Shown: in pieces, positions 33,886-42,228 of the stretch
Numbering within the stretch: position 1 is the first letter of the stretch
Layout of the letters: every line of letters starts with the position of its first letter
Source of the DNA: Cyclobacteriaceae bacterium
GTDB taxonomy: Bacteria; Bacteroidota; Bacteroidia; Cytophagales; Cyclobacteriaceae
Direction: 5' to 3'
Assembly: GCA_024644875.1 (NCBI GenBank)
Contig: JAHEGY010000027.1
Location: 1-46,156 of the forward strand
DNA: 46,156 nt
Notes under the pieces: model-generated
What the model saw: only the letters and a program-made list of their open reading frames with translations
The model's database searches: none
What the model was told of the DNA's origin: nothing
Program-made: the position numbers and the translations under genes

Positions 33886-34109
33886 TTTATTTCTTACGTA
33901 ATATAAGAAGTTGAACTACATTAATACCACAAGGATCACATCATGATATGATGCAAACATAAATATCCACATCCGATTCTTTGGATTAATATATTGGTTT
34001 TAATGTAATTAAGGTTTCTTCTGTGTTATTGCACCGTTAATTTTATATATGTTTTAAAAATGTACCGATATTACTACATGGTGGTATTGGATAATAATTG
34101 GGAATTCAC
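33886..34109. other. Divergent intergenic region (most of the 297-nt gap between the Ldh and 89-aa genes)
   Basis: No open frame of note. It holds a perfect 6-bp inverted repeat CATCAT-GAT-ATGATG (33939-33953), about 75 nt upstream of the presumed Ldh start of transcription, and a second one, TACTAC-ATG-GTGGTA with one T-G pair (34072-34086), close to the presumed -33 region of the 89-aa gene. Both are operator-sized but unproven. Confidence 0.35.
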
Positions 34110-34117
34110 GATTTTTG
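34087..34117 (+). promoter_or_regulatory. Weak promoter candidate for the 89-aa gene
   Basis: GATTTTTG (34110-34117) differs from TAnnTTTG at the first base; TTGG (34087-34090) lies 19 nt upstream as an imperfect -33 element. Expected transcript start is near 34124. Confidence 0.35.
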
Positions 34118-34159
34118 CATCAACACTTATACTGACAAAATGCCTAATAGATAGATATT

Positions 34160-34429
34160 ATGAACACAAATGAGAAATTGGAGAAAGCATGTAAAGATGC
34201 CTTAGCTCAGTTTGAGAAAATTGGGGATGAGAAATATTATGATATCCGGTCAAAACTGGAATTTGTTCTGGGTAGTTTTGGCTTCGATGGAAATCCTGTC
34301 GGACTCAATGAATATGCCAAAAAATCTTCTGATTTATTGAAGAAGTATAAGGCAAAACATCCAAGGAAAGTATCTATGAAACTGATTGATTCAATTGATA
34401 AAGCACTGGCTTCCTATAAAAAGAAATAA
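34160..34429 (+). CDS. Small conserved-looking cytosolic protein, unknown
   Basis: An 89-residue protein, not recognised. It is helical and charged: KLEKACKDALAQFEKIGDEK, YYDIRSKLEFVLGSFGFDGN, then PVGLNEYAKKSSDLLKKYKA and a lysine-rich end. No signal peptide, membrane span or cysteine is present. It has its own promoter candidate and terminator, so it is a monocistronic gene. Codon use and composition look like the neighbours. The regular helix pattern suggests a small structural or regulatory protein, but no function can be assigned. Confidence 0.75.
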   Translation: MNTNEKLEKACKDALAQFEKIGDEKYYDIRSKLEFVLGSFGFDGNPVGLNEYAKKSSDLLKKYKAKHPRKVSMKLIDSIDKALASYKKK

Positions 34430-34452
34430 AAGCTCAATCGGATATTCATCAG

Positions 34453-34488
34453 AAAAACCCCATTATATTCAAAATGATGGGGTTTTTT
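34453..34488. terminator. Bidirectional rho-independent terminator
   Basis: AAAAACCCCAT (34453-34463) pairs with ATGGGGTTTTT (34477-34487), eleven pairs. T runs lie on the 3' side of both strands. It serves the 89-aa gene on the plus strand and the convergent Asp-box gene on the minus strand. Confidence 0.9.
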
Positions 34489-34496
34489 ATTCAACT

Positions 34497-37400
34497 CTAT
34501 TTATTCCACTCCGGTAAACGACCTGGTGTCCATGCGGCACCAGCCTCTTCCAGGGATTTTTCTATACCAGGAATATCCCGCTGAGTTATGGTCTTGATTT
34601 GATCATACACTTCCTCGAACTGATCCCTGGCGATACCAAATGAAGAGATCTGTGTTTGTGTAGGGGCACTTGTTGAGCTCCACAAGCCATATACAATAGT
34701 ATATATCCTGCCTGTAATTGAAGGGGGAGTTTCAAAATCTCTGCTGGACAAGCTTCGGTCTCCATTCAATTTCCTGTTGAGAATTTTTAATTGTTGATCT
34801 GTTTTAACAATTTCTTCCAAAACATCATCCGGAATACCAGAAGTATTATCCACTGCCTTATAGAAATATTTCAGTTTAGTATTCAATTCGTCAAGTACTT
34901 TGGCTGTACCGCTCACTACACGTTGGAATTCGGCAACTTCTTCCTGGAATTTGAATAATGCATCTTTGTCCTCTGCAGGAAGCGTAGTATTCGCGAGTAA
35001 TTTAGTATTAAATTCTGTGGCAGGGATAATCTCAGTAAGTTGTCCATTTACGACTTTAGAAAGAGATACTGTATAGGTGCCCGGAAGTGCCAAAGGTCCT
35101 CTGTCAGGGTCAGAAAATGGATTGTCAAATGAGGGTTTCTCTAACTCCAGAGGTGTTGATGCCGGATACCTGAAATCCCAGGTTATTCTGTTGATTCCCT
35201 TTTTCGCTTCTGTTTTCAGCTTGGTAATGATGTTTCCTTTTGAATCAGAGACAGTAAAGATCAGATGGGGTTTGATTTCATCATCTTCCATTCTGATTTT
35301 CTCAAATGGAGGATATTCAATAATTCCGCCGGATTCTTCAATTTCTTTTTCCTTTTCCTGCCGGGATGATTTTAAGGTTTTAATCTCTTCCTTTAGATAG
35401 TAGGTGAATACAGCAGCTATTGGAGGATTGCTGGCAGCATAATAAGCTGATCCCTGGAAAGTATTCCCTCTTAAACCTAAAGGTTTCGATGGATGGAACA
35501 TCCAGCTGTCCTTTATTGGAAAAATAAAAGCCTCACTGGCCAGGGTTTCCTCGGATAAATGCCGTAATGCTGAATAATCATCAAGGACATAGAAGCCTCT
35601 CCCGAATGTGGCAAGCACAAGGTCATTCTCACGCTTCTGAATGGCTATATCACGCACTGCCACGGTGGGGATGCCACAGTTTAGCTGGGTCCAGGTCTGA
35701 CCACCATTATTGGAGAAGAAAATTCCGAATTCAGTACCGGCAAACAACAGATTGGGATCTATAAAATCTTCAGCTATACTGTATACTGATCCTCTTTGAG
35801 GCAAATTTGAAGTTATGGATTCCCAGGATTGTCCGAAATCTGTACTTTTCAGGACATAGGGTTTGAAATCGCCATTCTTATGGTTGTTGAAAGCAGCATA
35901 TACAATATTGTCCTGGTGTTGTGAAGCCAGAAGGCAGTTAACATAGGTATTAACCGGAACGCCGGGAAAAGTCTCCACGCGGGCCCATGATTTACCATCA
36001 TCTTTGGTAATATTCACAAGCCCGTCATCGGTGCCTGCATATATAAGACCCTGTTGTAATGGTGATTCATCCAGGCTTACTATATTCCCATAAATAGTAG
36101 TTGATTTATTCTTAGCAACAGCATCCATACTCCAGACCTTTTCCATTACAGGTATTTTATTTCTGTCAATATGCCTGCTAAGATCATCGCTGATTACTTT
36201 CCATGAATTGCCCCTGTCGGTACTTTTAAAGACTTTATTGGCTGCAAAATAGAGGGTAGTCGCACTATGAGGACTGATAATAAGCGGAGCATCCCAGTTC
36301 CATCTGTATGCAGCTTCACCGGCACGTTCCAGGGGTTTGATATCAATCGATTCCCCGCTTTTTCTGTCATATCTGACAAGATATCCATATTGTGATTGCG
36401 CGTAAACAATATCCGGATTTTCCGGATCAACTACAGATTCAAATCCATCTCCCCCATTTGTAATATACCAGTCTGAGTTAGGAATACCGGCAATATTTGT
36501 AGTTCGGGAGGGTCCGCCCATGCTGAAATTGTCCTGTGTACCCCCATAAACATTATAAAACGGGAAATCATTGTCCACACTCACTTTGTAGAACTGGATT
36601 ATGGGCAGATTAGCAAAAAATGACCATTCTTTTCCACCATCAAATGATTCATATAAGCCTCCGTCACATCCAACCAGATAATGAAGGTTATTATCAGGAT
36701 TGATCCACATAGCATGATTGTCGACATGCTTGAATTTCTCCCCGAGCATTTTGAAGGTCTTGCCTCCATCCTCACTTACCTGTAACCAGGTGTCCATGGC
36801 ATATATCCTGTTAATATCATCTGGATCACAAAATATCTCCTGGTAATAATTTCCTGAAGAGCTGTAATCACTCATTTTTTCCCAGCTTTGTCCCCTGTCA
36901 TCCGATCGAAAAAATCCACCTTTGTCATCAGCAGCTTCAATTACGGCAAACAGGATATCCGGTTTTATGGGGGAAATATCCATTCCTATCCTTCCCATAT
37001 CAACTTCCGGAAGCCCCTTCAATACTTTGAACCAGCTTTCACCTCCATTGATGGTTTTGTAAATTGCACTTTCGGGACCGCCACCAAGATAAGTATATAC
37101 ATGTCGCCTGCGCTGATGTGCTGCAGCATACATAACATCGGGATATCTTGGATCCATATGGAGTTCATTAAAGCCTGTATTTTCACTTACAAAAAGAATA
37201 TTCTCCCAGGTTTCTCCTCCATCAACAGTCCTGTATATACCCCTGTCACCACCCGGAGACCAAAGAGGGCCATAGGCTGCAACATAGACAATTTCTGAAT
37301 TTTCAGGATGCACGACAATGTTCCCTATATGCTCCGAATTTTTCAAGCCTACATTTTTCCAGGATTTTCCACCGTCCATTGATTTATACAAACCATCTCC

Positions 37401-37778
37401 ATAACCTACGCTGCGCTGATTATTATTTTCACCAGTGCCTATCCAGATAACATTATGATTATTTGGATCAATAGTAACACAGCCTATGGAATAGGAGCCC
37501 TGTTCGTCAAATACGGGTGTCCAGGTGGTCCCGGCATTGATGGTTTTCCATACCCCCCCTGAGGCTACTGTAACGAACCAGGTGTTTGAATTTACCGGAT
37601 CGATCGCAATATCCGATATTCTGCCGGATGTAAGAGCAGGGCCAATGGATCTGAATTTAAGCCCCTTCACGACTGAAGATTCAATCGGTTTTTTCTCTGC
37701 TTCCTTTTTCTTATTTCTCTGTCCAAACGAGAATAAAGTGATGTTGGTCAATAAGATCAATAAAACGATTTGCTTCAT
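34497..37778 (-). CDS. Secreted Asp-box (sortilin/BNR-like) beta-propeller protein
   Basis: A 1093-residue exported protein. A signal peptide MKQIVLLILLTNITLFSFGQ begins at this ATG; a TTG start 19 codons upstream would spoil it. At least eleven Asp-box repeats of the S/T-x-D/N-x-G-x-T/S-W kind are spread through about residues 60-720 (for example TINAGTTW, SMDGGKSW, TVDGGETW, STDRGNSW, STDFGQSW), consistent with one or two beta-propellers of the sortilin/VPS10-like class. The last 350 residues have a fibronectin-like strand-rich part (residues about 830-900) and a helical part. No type IX secretion tail is visible at the C terminus (LPEWNK). Often labelled glycosyl hydrolase, but no catalytic residues are recognised; the ligand is unknown. 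Confidence 0.85.
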   Translation of the reverse strand: MKQIVLLILLTNITLFSFGQRNKKKEAEKKPIESSVVKGLKFRSIGPALTSGRISDIAIDPVNSNTWFVTVASGGVWKTINAGTTWTPVFDEQGSYSIGCVTIDPNNHNVIWIGTGENNNQRSVGYGDGLYKSMDGGKSWKNVGLKNSEHIGNIVVHPENSEIVYVAAYGPLWSPGGDRGIYRTVDGGETWENILFVSENTGFNELHMDPRYPDVMYAAAHQRRRHVYTYLGGGPESAIYKTINGGESWFKVLKGLPEVDMGRIGMDISPIKPDILFAVIEAADDKGGFFRSDDRGQSWEKMSDYSSSGNYYQEIFCDPDDINRIYAMDTWLQVSEDGGKTFKMLGEKFKHVDNHAMWINPDNNLHYLVGCDGGLYESFDGGKEWSFFANLPIIQFYKVSVDNDFPFYNVYGGTQDNFSMGGPSRTTNIAGIPNSDWYITNGGDGFESVVDPENPDIVYAQSQYGYLVRYDRKSGESIDIKPLERAGEAAYRWNWDAPLIISPHSATTLYFAANKVFKSTDRGNSWKVISDDLSRHIDRNKIPVMEKVWSMDAVAKNKSTTIYGNIVSLDESPLQQGLIYAGTDDGLVNITKDDGKSWARVETFPGVPVNTYVNCLLASQHQDNIVYAAFNNHKNGDFKPYVLKSTDFGQSWESITSNLPQRGSVYSIAEDFIDPNLLFAGTEFGIFFSNNGGQTWTQLNCGIPTVAVRDIAIQKRENDLVLATFGRGFYVLDDYSALRHLSEETLASEAFIFPIKDSWMFHPSKPLGLRGNTFQGSAYYAASNPPIAAVFTYYLKEEIKTLKSSRQEKEKEIEESGGIIEYPPFEKIRMEDDEIKPHLIFTVSDSKGNIITKLKTEAKKGINRITWDFRYPASTPLELEKPSFDNPFSDPDRGPLALPGTYTVSLSKVVNGQLTEIIPATEFNTKLLANTTLPAEDKDALFKFQEEVAEFQRVVSGTAKVLDELNTKLKYFYKAVDNTSGIPDDVLEEIVKTDQQLKILNRKLNGDRSLSSRDFETPPSITGRIYTIVYGLWSSTSAPTQTQISSFGIARDQFEEVYDQIKTITQRDIPGIEKSLEEAGAAWTPGRLPEWNK

Positions 37779-37915
37779 TTTATACCGGATTAAAATTGAA
37801 TTGATTTTTATAAAAATTGTGTTCAAAAAATTCAAGCTAATATAATCGTAATTTGAGTTATTTTTGTTTTAATTTTCTGAAAATTAGGAAATTGACCTCT
37901 CAAATTCTTCGTTGG

Positions 37916-37947
37916 TTTGGTATACCACTTTGGATTTGCTATTTTTG
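37916..37947 (+). promoter_or_regulatory. Promoter of greA
   Basis: TTTG (37916-37919) and TATTTTTG (37940-37947) are 20 nt apart, a full match to the Bacteroidota consensus. Transcription would start near 37954, giving a leader of about 114 nt that holds a strong hairpin. Confidence 0.75.
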
Positions 37948-37961
37948 TAGACACAAGCAAT

Positions 37962-38013
37962 AAACCTAAAGGAGAAATCAAAATATCTGAATATTCCTTT
38001 AGGTTTTTGATTT
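37962..38013 (+). promoter_or_regulatory. greA leader hairpin with an alternative pairing
   Basis: AAACCTAAAGGA (37962-37973) pairs perfectly with TCCTTTAGGTTT (37995-38006); inside the loop ATAT (37983-37986) can pair with ATAT (37991-37994). The loop segment AAATCAAAA (37975-37983) is perfectly complementary to TTTTGATTT (38005-38013), which overlaps the stem's 3' end, so the two folds exclude each other. A short T run (38004-38008) follows. It looks like a leader attenuator; the 3' T run is short, so efficient termination is uncertain. Confidence 0.6.
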
Positions 38014-38067
38014 GTATTACATCACAAGTTTAATCCCATTATATTCTAATGAAATTTGATAATTGAA

Positions 38068-38544
38068 ATGGATAAAGTAGCATATTATACTGAGGAAGGA
38101 TTACAGAAGATCAAGGATGAATTACATGATCTCAAAACAAAGGGTAGATCCGATATATCCAAGCAGATTGCCGAGGCCAGAGATAAGGGAGATCTGAGTG
38201 AAAATGCAGAGTATGATGCAGCTAAAGATGCGCAGGGGCATCTGGAAGCAAAGATTGCTCAATTAGAAAAAATTGTTGGAAATGCCCGTATATTAGATCC
38301 TTCATCAATAGACACCTCCAAAGTATCTATTCTGTCCAAGGTTAAAATCAAAAATGCACAGAATGGAGTACAATTTTCATATACCTTAACTTCAGAGGAA
38401 GAGGCAGACCTGAAGAAAGGTAAGATCTCCGTTCAATCACCAATTGGTAAGGGACTCCTTGGGAAACAGGTTGGAGATGAAGTTGAGATCCAGGTTCCGG
38501 CCGGAAAGATGAAATTTGAAATCCTTGATATTGGCTTAGAGTAA
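38068..38544 (+). CDS. greA: Transcription elongation factor GreA
   Basis: A 158-residue GreA. It enters the RNA polymerase secondary channel and stimulates cleavage of backtracked RNA. The N-terminal coiled coil carries GDLSENAEYDAAKDAQG with the catalytic acids Asp42 and Glu45; the C-terminal domain contains SVQSPIGKGLLGKQVGDEVE. An in-frame TTG four codons upstream is passed over because the ATG gives the family's MDKVAYYTEEG start. Its stop TAA overlaps the ATG of the HIT gene (TAATG). Confidence 0.96.
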   Translation: MDKVAYYTEEGLQKIKDELHDLKTKGRSDISKQIAEARDKGDLSENAEYDAAKDAQGHLEAKIAQLEKIVGNARILDPSSIDTSKVSILSKVKIKNAQNGVQFSYTLTSEEEADLKKGKISVQSPIGKGLLGKQVGDEVEIQVPAGKMKFEILDIGLE

Positions 38545-38954
38545 TGGCATCAATATTTAAAAAAATAATCAACCGGGAGATCCCGGGCTATATTGTTGCA
38601 GAAGATGACAATAACATCGGAATACTTGATATTAATCCTTTGGTAAAAGGTCATACGCTGGTTATTCCCAAAAACGAAGTGGATTACTATTATGATTTAA
38701 GTGAAGCAGAATATGAGAGTTTGAACAGATTCAGTAAAAAACTGGCGATAGCAATAAAATCTGTTATTCCTTGTTTGCGCATTGGAGTTGCCGTAGTTGG
38801 CCTGGAAGTGCCCCATACGCATATACACCTGATTCCACTTAATAGCATGGGTGATATCAACTTTAACAGGCCCAAATTGACATTATCAGATGAGGAATTC
38901 ATTGATATTAGTGAAAAAATCAACAAGGCCTTCCTGGCTATATCCGGGGATTAA
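38544..38954 (+). CDS. HIT family protein
   Basis: A 136-residue histidine-triad protein, a nucleotide-binding hydrolase or transferase of the HINT/Fhit group. The triad HTHIHL is at residues 91-96, with His93 as the expected nucleophile. Upstream features FKKIINREIPGYIVAEDD and NPLVKGHTLVIPK are standard. The first codon overlaps the greA stop, so translation is probably coupled. The natural substrate, perhaps an AMP-lysine or dinucleoside polyphosphate, is not predictable. It converges with ruvC, with 3 nt between the stops. Confidence 0.92.
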   Translation: MASIFKKIINREIPGYIVAEDDNNIGILDINPLVKGHTLVIPKNEVDYYYDLSEAEYESLNRFSKKLAIAIKSVIPCLRIGVAVVGLEVPHTHIHLIPLNSMGDINFNRPKLTLSDEEFIDISEKINKAFLAISGD

Positions 38955-38957
38955 AAT

Positions 38958-39500
38958 TTAATTGATGATCCTGTCCGGATTGTCACTCAGGAATGATTTC
39001 CAGGATTTTTTGCCCGGGATACTTACTTTATCCTGATATAAATGACATAAGGCAACAGCCAATGCGTCTGTTGCATCCAACATTTTTGGAATATCTTTGA
39101 AACGGAACAGGTTTTGTAACATCCTGGCAACCTGTTCCTTGGAGGCATTACCATTTCCGGTAACTGATTGTTTAACTTTTTTAGGTGCATACTCTTTTAT
39201 TGGAACATTCCGGTACAACACTGCAGCCATAGCAACTCCCTGGGCCCTGCCAAGTTTAAGCATCGATTGAACGTTTTTTCCATAAAAAGGTGCCTCAATC
39301 GCCACCTCATCAGGATTAAATTCGTCGATGATGCTTAATACGCGGTCAAAAATCTTTTTTAACTTCAACTCATGAGTTTCATACTTCTTCAAATGTATGA
39401 TCCCGTACTGAATTAAATCTAGTTTATTTTTTCTTGAATGAATAATCCCGTATCCCATAAGATTGGTGCCCGGATCCATACCAAGAATAATTTTATCCAT
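38958..39500 (-). CDS. ruvC: Holliday junction resolvase RuvC
   Basis: A 180-residue RuvC, the endonuclease that resolves Holliday junctions with RuvAB. Catalytic carboxylates are all visible: Asp9 in MDPGTN, Glu69 in VAIEAPFYGKN, and Asp142 and Asp145 in MLDATDALAVALCH. Conserved GRAQGVAMA and SVTGNGNASKEQVA are present. ruvA and ruvB are not near. It is divergent from the glycosyltransferase gene, with 47 nt between the starts. Confidence 0.96.
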   Translation of the reverse strand: MDKIILGMDPGTNLMGYGIIHSRKNKLDLIQYGIIHLKKYETHELKLKKIFDRVLSIIDEFNPDEVAIEAPFYGKNVQSMLKLGRAQGVAMAAVLYRNVPIKEYAPKKVKQSVTGNGNASKEQVARMLQNLFRFKDIPKMLDATDALAVALCHLYQDKVSIPGKKSWKSFLSDNPDRIIN

Positions 39501-39507
39501 GTTTAAG

Positions 39508-39515
39508 CAAAAATT
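39508..39515 (-). promoter_or_regulatory. Weak -7 promoter element of ruvC
   Basis: On the minus strand AATTTTTG, one base off TAnnTTTG, only 7 nt before the ATG, so the transcript would be almost leaderless. Confidence 0.35.
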
Positions 39516-39547
39516 TAACTAATTATAGGAAGAAATTATCATATTTA

Positions 39548-40720
39548 TTGGATATTCAGGAAATTTCTGACAGTCTTAAAAATCCTTGTATCTTGGATTG
39601 GATTATCTATTTTTTCATCATTTCATATTTTATATTTCTTATTCTGCTCATTCAGGCATGGAATGGATTGAAAGAACCGGAACATTCAGAAACTGATTAT
39701 CCTCTTATAACCGTATTAATCCCTGTCAGAAACGAGGTTGCCAATCTTCCTGATCTTATCCAGTGTTTAGAAAATCAGACTTATGCTCCGGATAACCTCG
39801 AAGTAGTTTTTATCGACGATAATTCTGAAGACGGTACCTATGAGCATCTGATTGCTTTTTCGGAAACCACCACGGTAAATATACGGGTATATCCACTGGA
39901 GGCTGATGATAGAGATAAAATCTCACATAAAAAAGCAGCCATATCCCATGGTGTAACAAAATCCTCAGGTGAGATTATCATATTGACAGATGGAGACGTT
40001 TCTTTTGGTAAATATTGGGTCCAGAGTTTTGCGAATGTTTTTCAACGAACGGATTCGAAATTCATCTCAGGGCCTGTTGTGATGGACAGTTACAGTTTTA
40101 TGGATGACATTCAATCTCTTGAGTTTTCAAGTTTGATTGGTACCGGGGCAGCTGCAATATATTATAATAAGCCGGTTTTGTGTAACGGAGCAAACCTGGC
40201 TTTTAAAAAAGAGGCTTTTATCGAAGTAAAGGGATATGAGGGACATGATAAGATCATTTCTGGTGACGATGAATTCCTCATGTATAAAGTAAGTAAACTT
40301 TGCCCATCGAAGATTTTCTTTTTGAAATCAGACAAGGCGATTGTGCATGTTCAGCCAGAATCCAGCATAAAGGAGTTTTATCATCAGCGGCGGAGGTGGT
40401 CAGGTAAGTGGAGGAAACATCCTAATCCATTGTCAAAAGTACTGGCATTATATGTTTTCATGGTTCATCTGTCATTTTTATTGCTATTTATCCTGGGCAT
40501 TATAAAATTACTGCCTGTATATACCGTTATTTTATTATTGACGATCAAACTCCTTCTTGAATTTGTTTATTTTAAACAGATGTATCTGTTCTTTATTAAA
40601 AAACTGAAAATATTACCTTTTTTAATAAGCTCATTGGCATATCCGGTTTATGCGGTTACTTTTGGAATTCTTTCTAATATGGGCAGATACAAATGGAAGG
40701 GCAGATACTATAAAAATTAA
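39548..40720 (+). CDS. Membrane glycosyltransferase, family 2
   Basis: A 390-residue inner-membrane GT2 enzyme that would transfer sugar from a nucleotide sugar. One span at about residues 17-37 precedes the catalytic domain: ITVLIPVRNE, VFIDDNSEDGT (Asp90/Asp91), LTDGDVSFG (Asp148, Asp150), SGDDEF (Asp240/Asp241) and the QRRRW motif (280-284) typical of processive or lipid-acceptor enzymes. Two to three spans follow at about 300-380. The start is TTG: no Met codon occurs before the catalytic domain. The acceptor is unknown. First gene of a seven-gene directon. Confidence 0.88.
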   Translation: MDIQEISDSLKNPCILDWIIYFFIISYFIFLILLIQAWNGLKEPEHSETDYPLITVLIPVRNEVANLPDLIQCLENQTYAPDNLEVVFIDDNSEDGTYEHLIAFSETTTVNIRVYPLEADDRDKISHKKAAISHGVTKSSGEIIILTDGDVSFGKYWVQSFANVFQRTDSKFISGPVVMDSYSFMDDIQSLEFSSLIGTGAAAIYYNKPVLCNGANLAFKKEAFIEVKGYEGHDKIISGDDEFLMYKVSKLCPSKIFFLKSDKAIVHVQPESSIKEFYHQRRRWSGKWRKHPNPLSKVLALYVFMVHLSFLLLFILGIIKLLPVYTVILLLTIKLLLEFVYFKQMYLFFIKKLKILPFLISSLAYPVYAVTFGILSNMGRYKWKGRYYKN

Positions 40721-40723
40721 ATT

Positions 40724-40990
40724 ATGTCAGACCTTGAATATGATGTATTAGATGAATTATATTTTGTGCAACCTTACGCACAATTGAGGGACACCTTAAA
40801 ATGGGATGATAACATGTTAAAGTCAACCCTGGAATCCTTGTTGAAGAAAGATTGGATAAGATGTTATTCCTCTCCCACAGAGGAGCTTTTTGGAGATCAA
40901 ATTGACCTGGAAACTGGTTTCCATACGTATTATTATCTGGCATCCAAATCCGGATTATTTGCTCATAACAGTTCTGATCAGAATGCCTGA
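40724..40990 (+). CDS. 88-residue protein, unknown; likely winged-helix-like
   Basis: Not assigned to a named family. MSDLEYDVLDELYFVQPYAQ and LRDTLKWDDNMLKSTLESLL, then KKDWIRCYSSP, follow the helix-turn-helix-strand pattern of a small winged-helix domain: leucine-rich helices, a linker, and a WIRCY strand. There is no signal peptide. It starts 3 nt after the glycosyltransferase and overlaps the ABC permease start by 8 nt, so the three are probably co-translated. It may regulate or assist the permease; this is inferred only from position. Confidence 0.75.
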   Translation: MSDLEYDVLDELYFVQPYAQLRDTLKWDDNMLKSTLESLLKKDWIRCYSSPTEELFGDQIDLETGFHTYYYLASKSGLFAHNSSDQNA

Positions 40991-42227
40991 TGACAAGACC
41001 ATAGGACGATCACCAAATTATTACGTAGTTAAAAGACTGCAGAAAAACAAGCCTGCCATGATTGGCTTGTTCTATATACTATTTACAGCCCTTATAGCGA
41101 TAACGGGGTATATAATTATGCCTGATGATACGCCAGATGCGAATAATGGCGCTATACAGATTCAGAAAAAATTGCCCGGATTCAAGGCTCAGTTTATCGT
41201 GCTTAGAAAGGATTTCGATATACCTGAAAAAAGCTTCATTCGCAGGGCAATATCAGGTCAGGAGTCGGCTTATATTAAGATCCCGATAGTAGAATATTGG
41301 GTAAGCAATGATTCTGTTTTTTATCGTGAATATGGACTTGAAGAGAAAATTAAATTTGTTAAAATGGTGCCTTCAGTATTTCCATTATATATTGGAGAAT
41401 CAGATCTTTTAATAAATGGTCAAAACCAAATTGTAGAAGGAGATCAGATCACTTATGTGGATTATACGGGCCGGGTCCGGGAGATCAGTATGGATCAATT
41501 ACACAAGAAATTTATGGAAGAGAACATATTATCCGAAAGATATATTCTGGGAACAGACAGGGCTGGAAGGGATATTTTAAGCAGATTGATCTATGGAGCC
41601 AGAATATCCCTGTCAATTGGTTTTATATCCGTACTTATTTCTTTATTTTTAGGATTATCACTGGGATCTTTATCTGGATTCTTTGGTGGCAGGATTGACC
41701 GCTTTATTATGTGGTTTATGTCAGTGACCTGGTCGATACCAGGCATTATGCTTGTTATTGCGATCAGTATTGCTCTGCAGAGCCGGGGCGTATGGGTGGC
41801 TTTTGTAGCTGTCGGATTGACAATGTGGGTAGAAGTAGCCCGCGTGGTCCGTGGTCAGATTATGGTAATAAAGGAGAAAACCTTCATTGAAGCAGCAAAA
41901 GCCTTGGGAATTGGAAATTTCAGGATAGTCTATGCACATATTTTTCCTAACATCATTGGCCCGGTTATAGTCATTGCTACTGCAAATTTTGCTGCTGCGA
42001 TCTTACTGGAAGCTGGTCTTAGTTTTCTCGGATTAAGCGTACAGCCTCCAACACCTTCCTGGGGTAATATGATTTACGAAGGATTTACAATGATTGGCAC
42101 TAAGAACAGCTGGCAGATGGTCATATTTCCGGGACTGGCAATCTCACTCATCGTATTATCCTTCAATTTACTTGGGAATGGTCTTAGAGATGCATTTGAT
42201 CCCATAACAAGTATAAGAAAACTGTGA
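40983..42227 (+). CDS. DppC/OppC-like ABC transporter permease
   Basis: A 414-residue inner-membrane permease. One span near residues 26-45 is followed by an extra soluble segment of about 130 residues (about 46-175), then LGTDRAGRDILSRLIYGARI and four to five spans. The ATPase-contact EAA loop reads EAAKALGIGNFRIVYAHIFP, and AGLSFLGLSVQPPTPSWGNM is the DppC/OppC signature. No partner permease, ATPase or binding protein lies nearby. A longer frame from 40890 overlaps the 88-aa gene; the ATG at 40983 is preferred. Confidence 0.88.
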   Translation: MPDDKTIGRSPNYYVVKRLQKNKPAMIGLFYILFTALIAITGYIIMPDDTPDANNGAIQIQKKLPGFKAQFIVLRKDFDIPEKSFIRRAISGQESAYIKIPIVEYWVSNDSVFYREYGLEEKIKFVKMVPSVFPLYIGESDLLINGQNQIVEGDQITYVDYTGRVREISMDQLHKKFMEENILSERYILGTDRAGRDILSRLIYGARISLSIGFISVLISLFLGLSLGSLSGFFGGRIDRFIMWFMSVTWSIPGIMLVIAISIALQSRGVWVAFVAVGLTMWVEVARVVRGQIMVIKEKTFIEAAKALGIGNFRIVYAHIFPNIIGPVIVIATANFAAAILLEAGLSFLGLSVQPPTPSWGNMIYEGFTMIGTKNSWQMVIFPGLAISLIVLSFNLLGNGLRDAFDPITSIRKL

Positions 42228-42228
42228 T

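Noticed and set aside
37962-38013. H-type pseudoknot in the greA leader
   Set aside because: The second helix would have to cross the 12-bp first stem with no linker nucleotides; alternative folds are more plausible.
38950-38962. Palindrome ATTAAAATTTAAT between the HIT and ruvC stop codons
   Set aside because: It is made of the two overlapping TAA stops and A/T filler; as a terminator stem it is too weak and has no T run.
40890-40982. N-terminal extension of the ABC permease starting at 40890
   Set aside because: It lies in a different frame over the 88-aa gene and encodes no recognisable membrane segment; the ATG at 40983 gives a normal permease N terminus.
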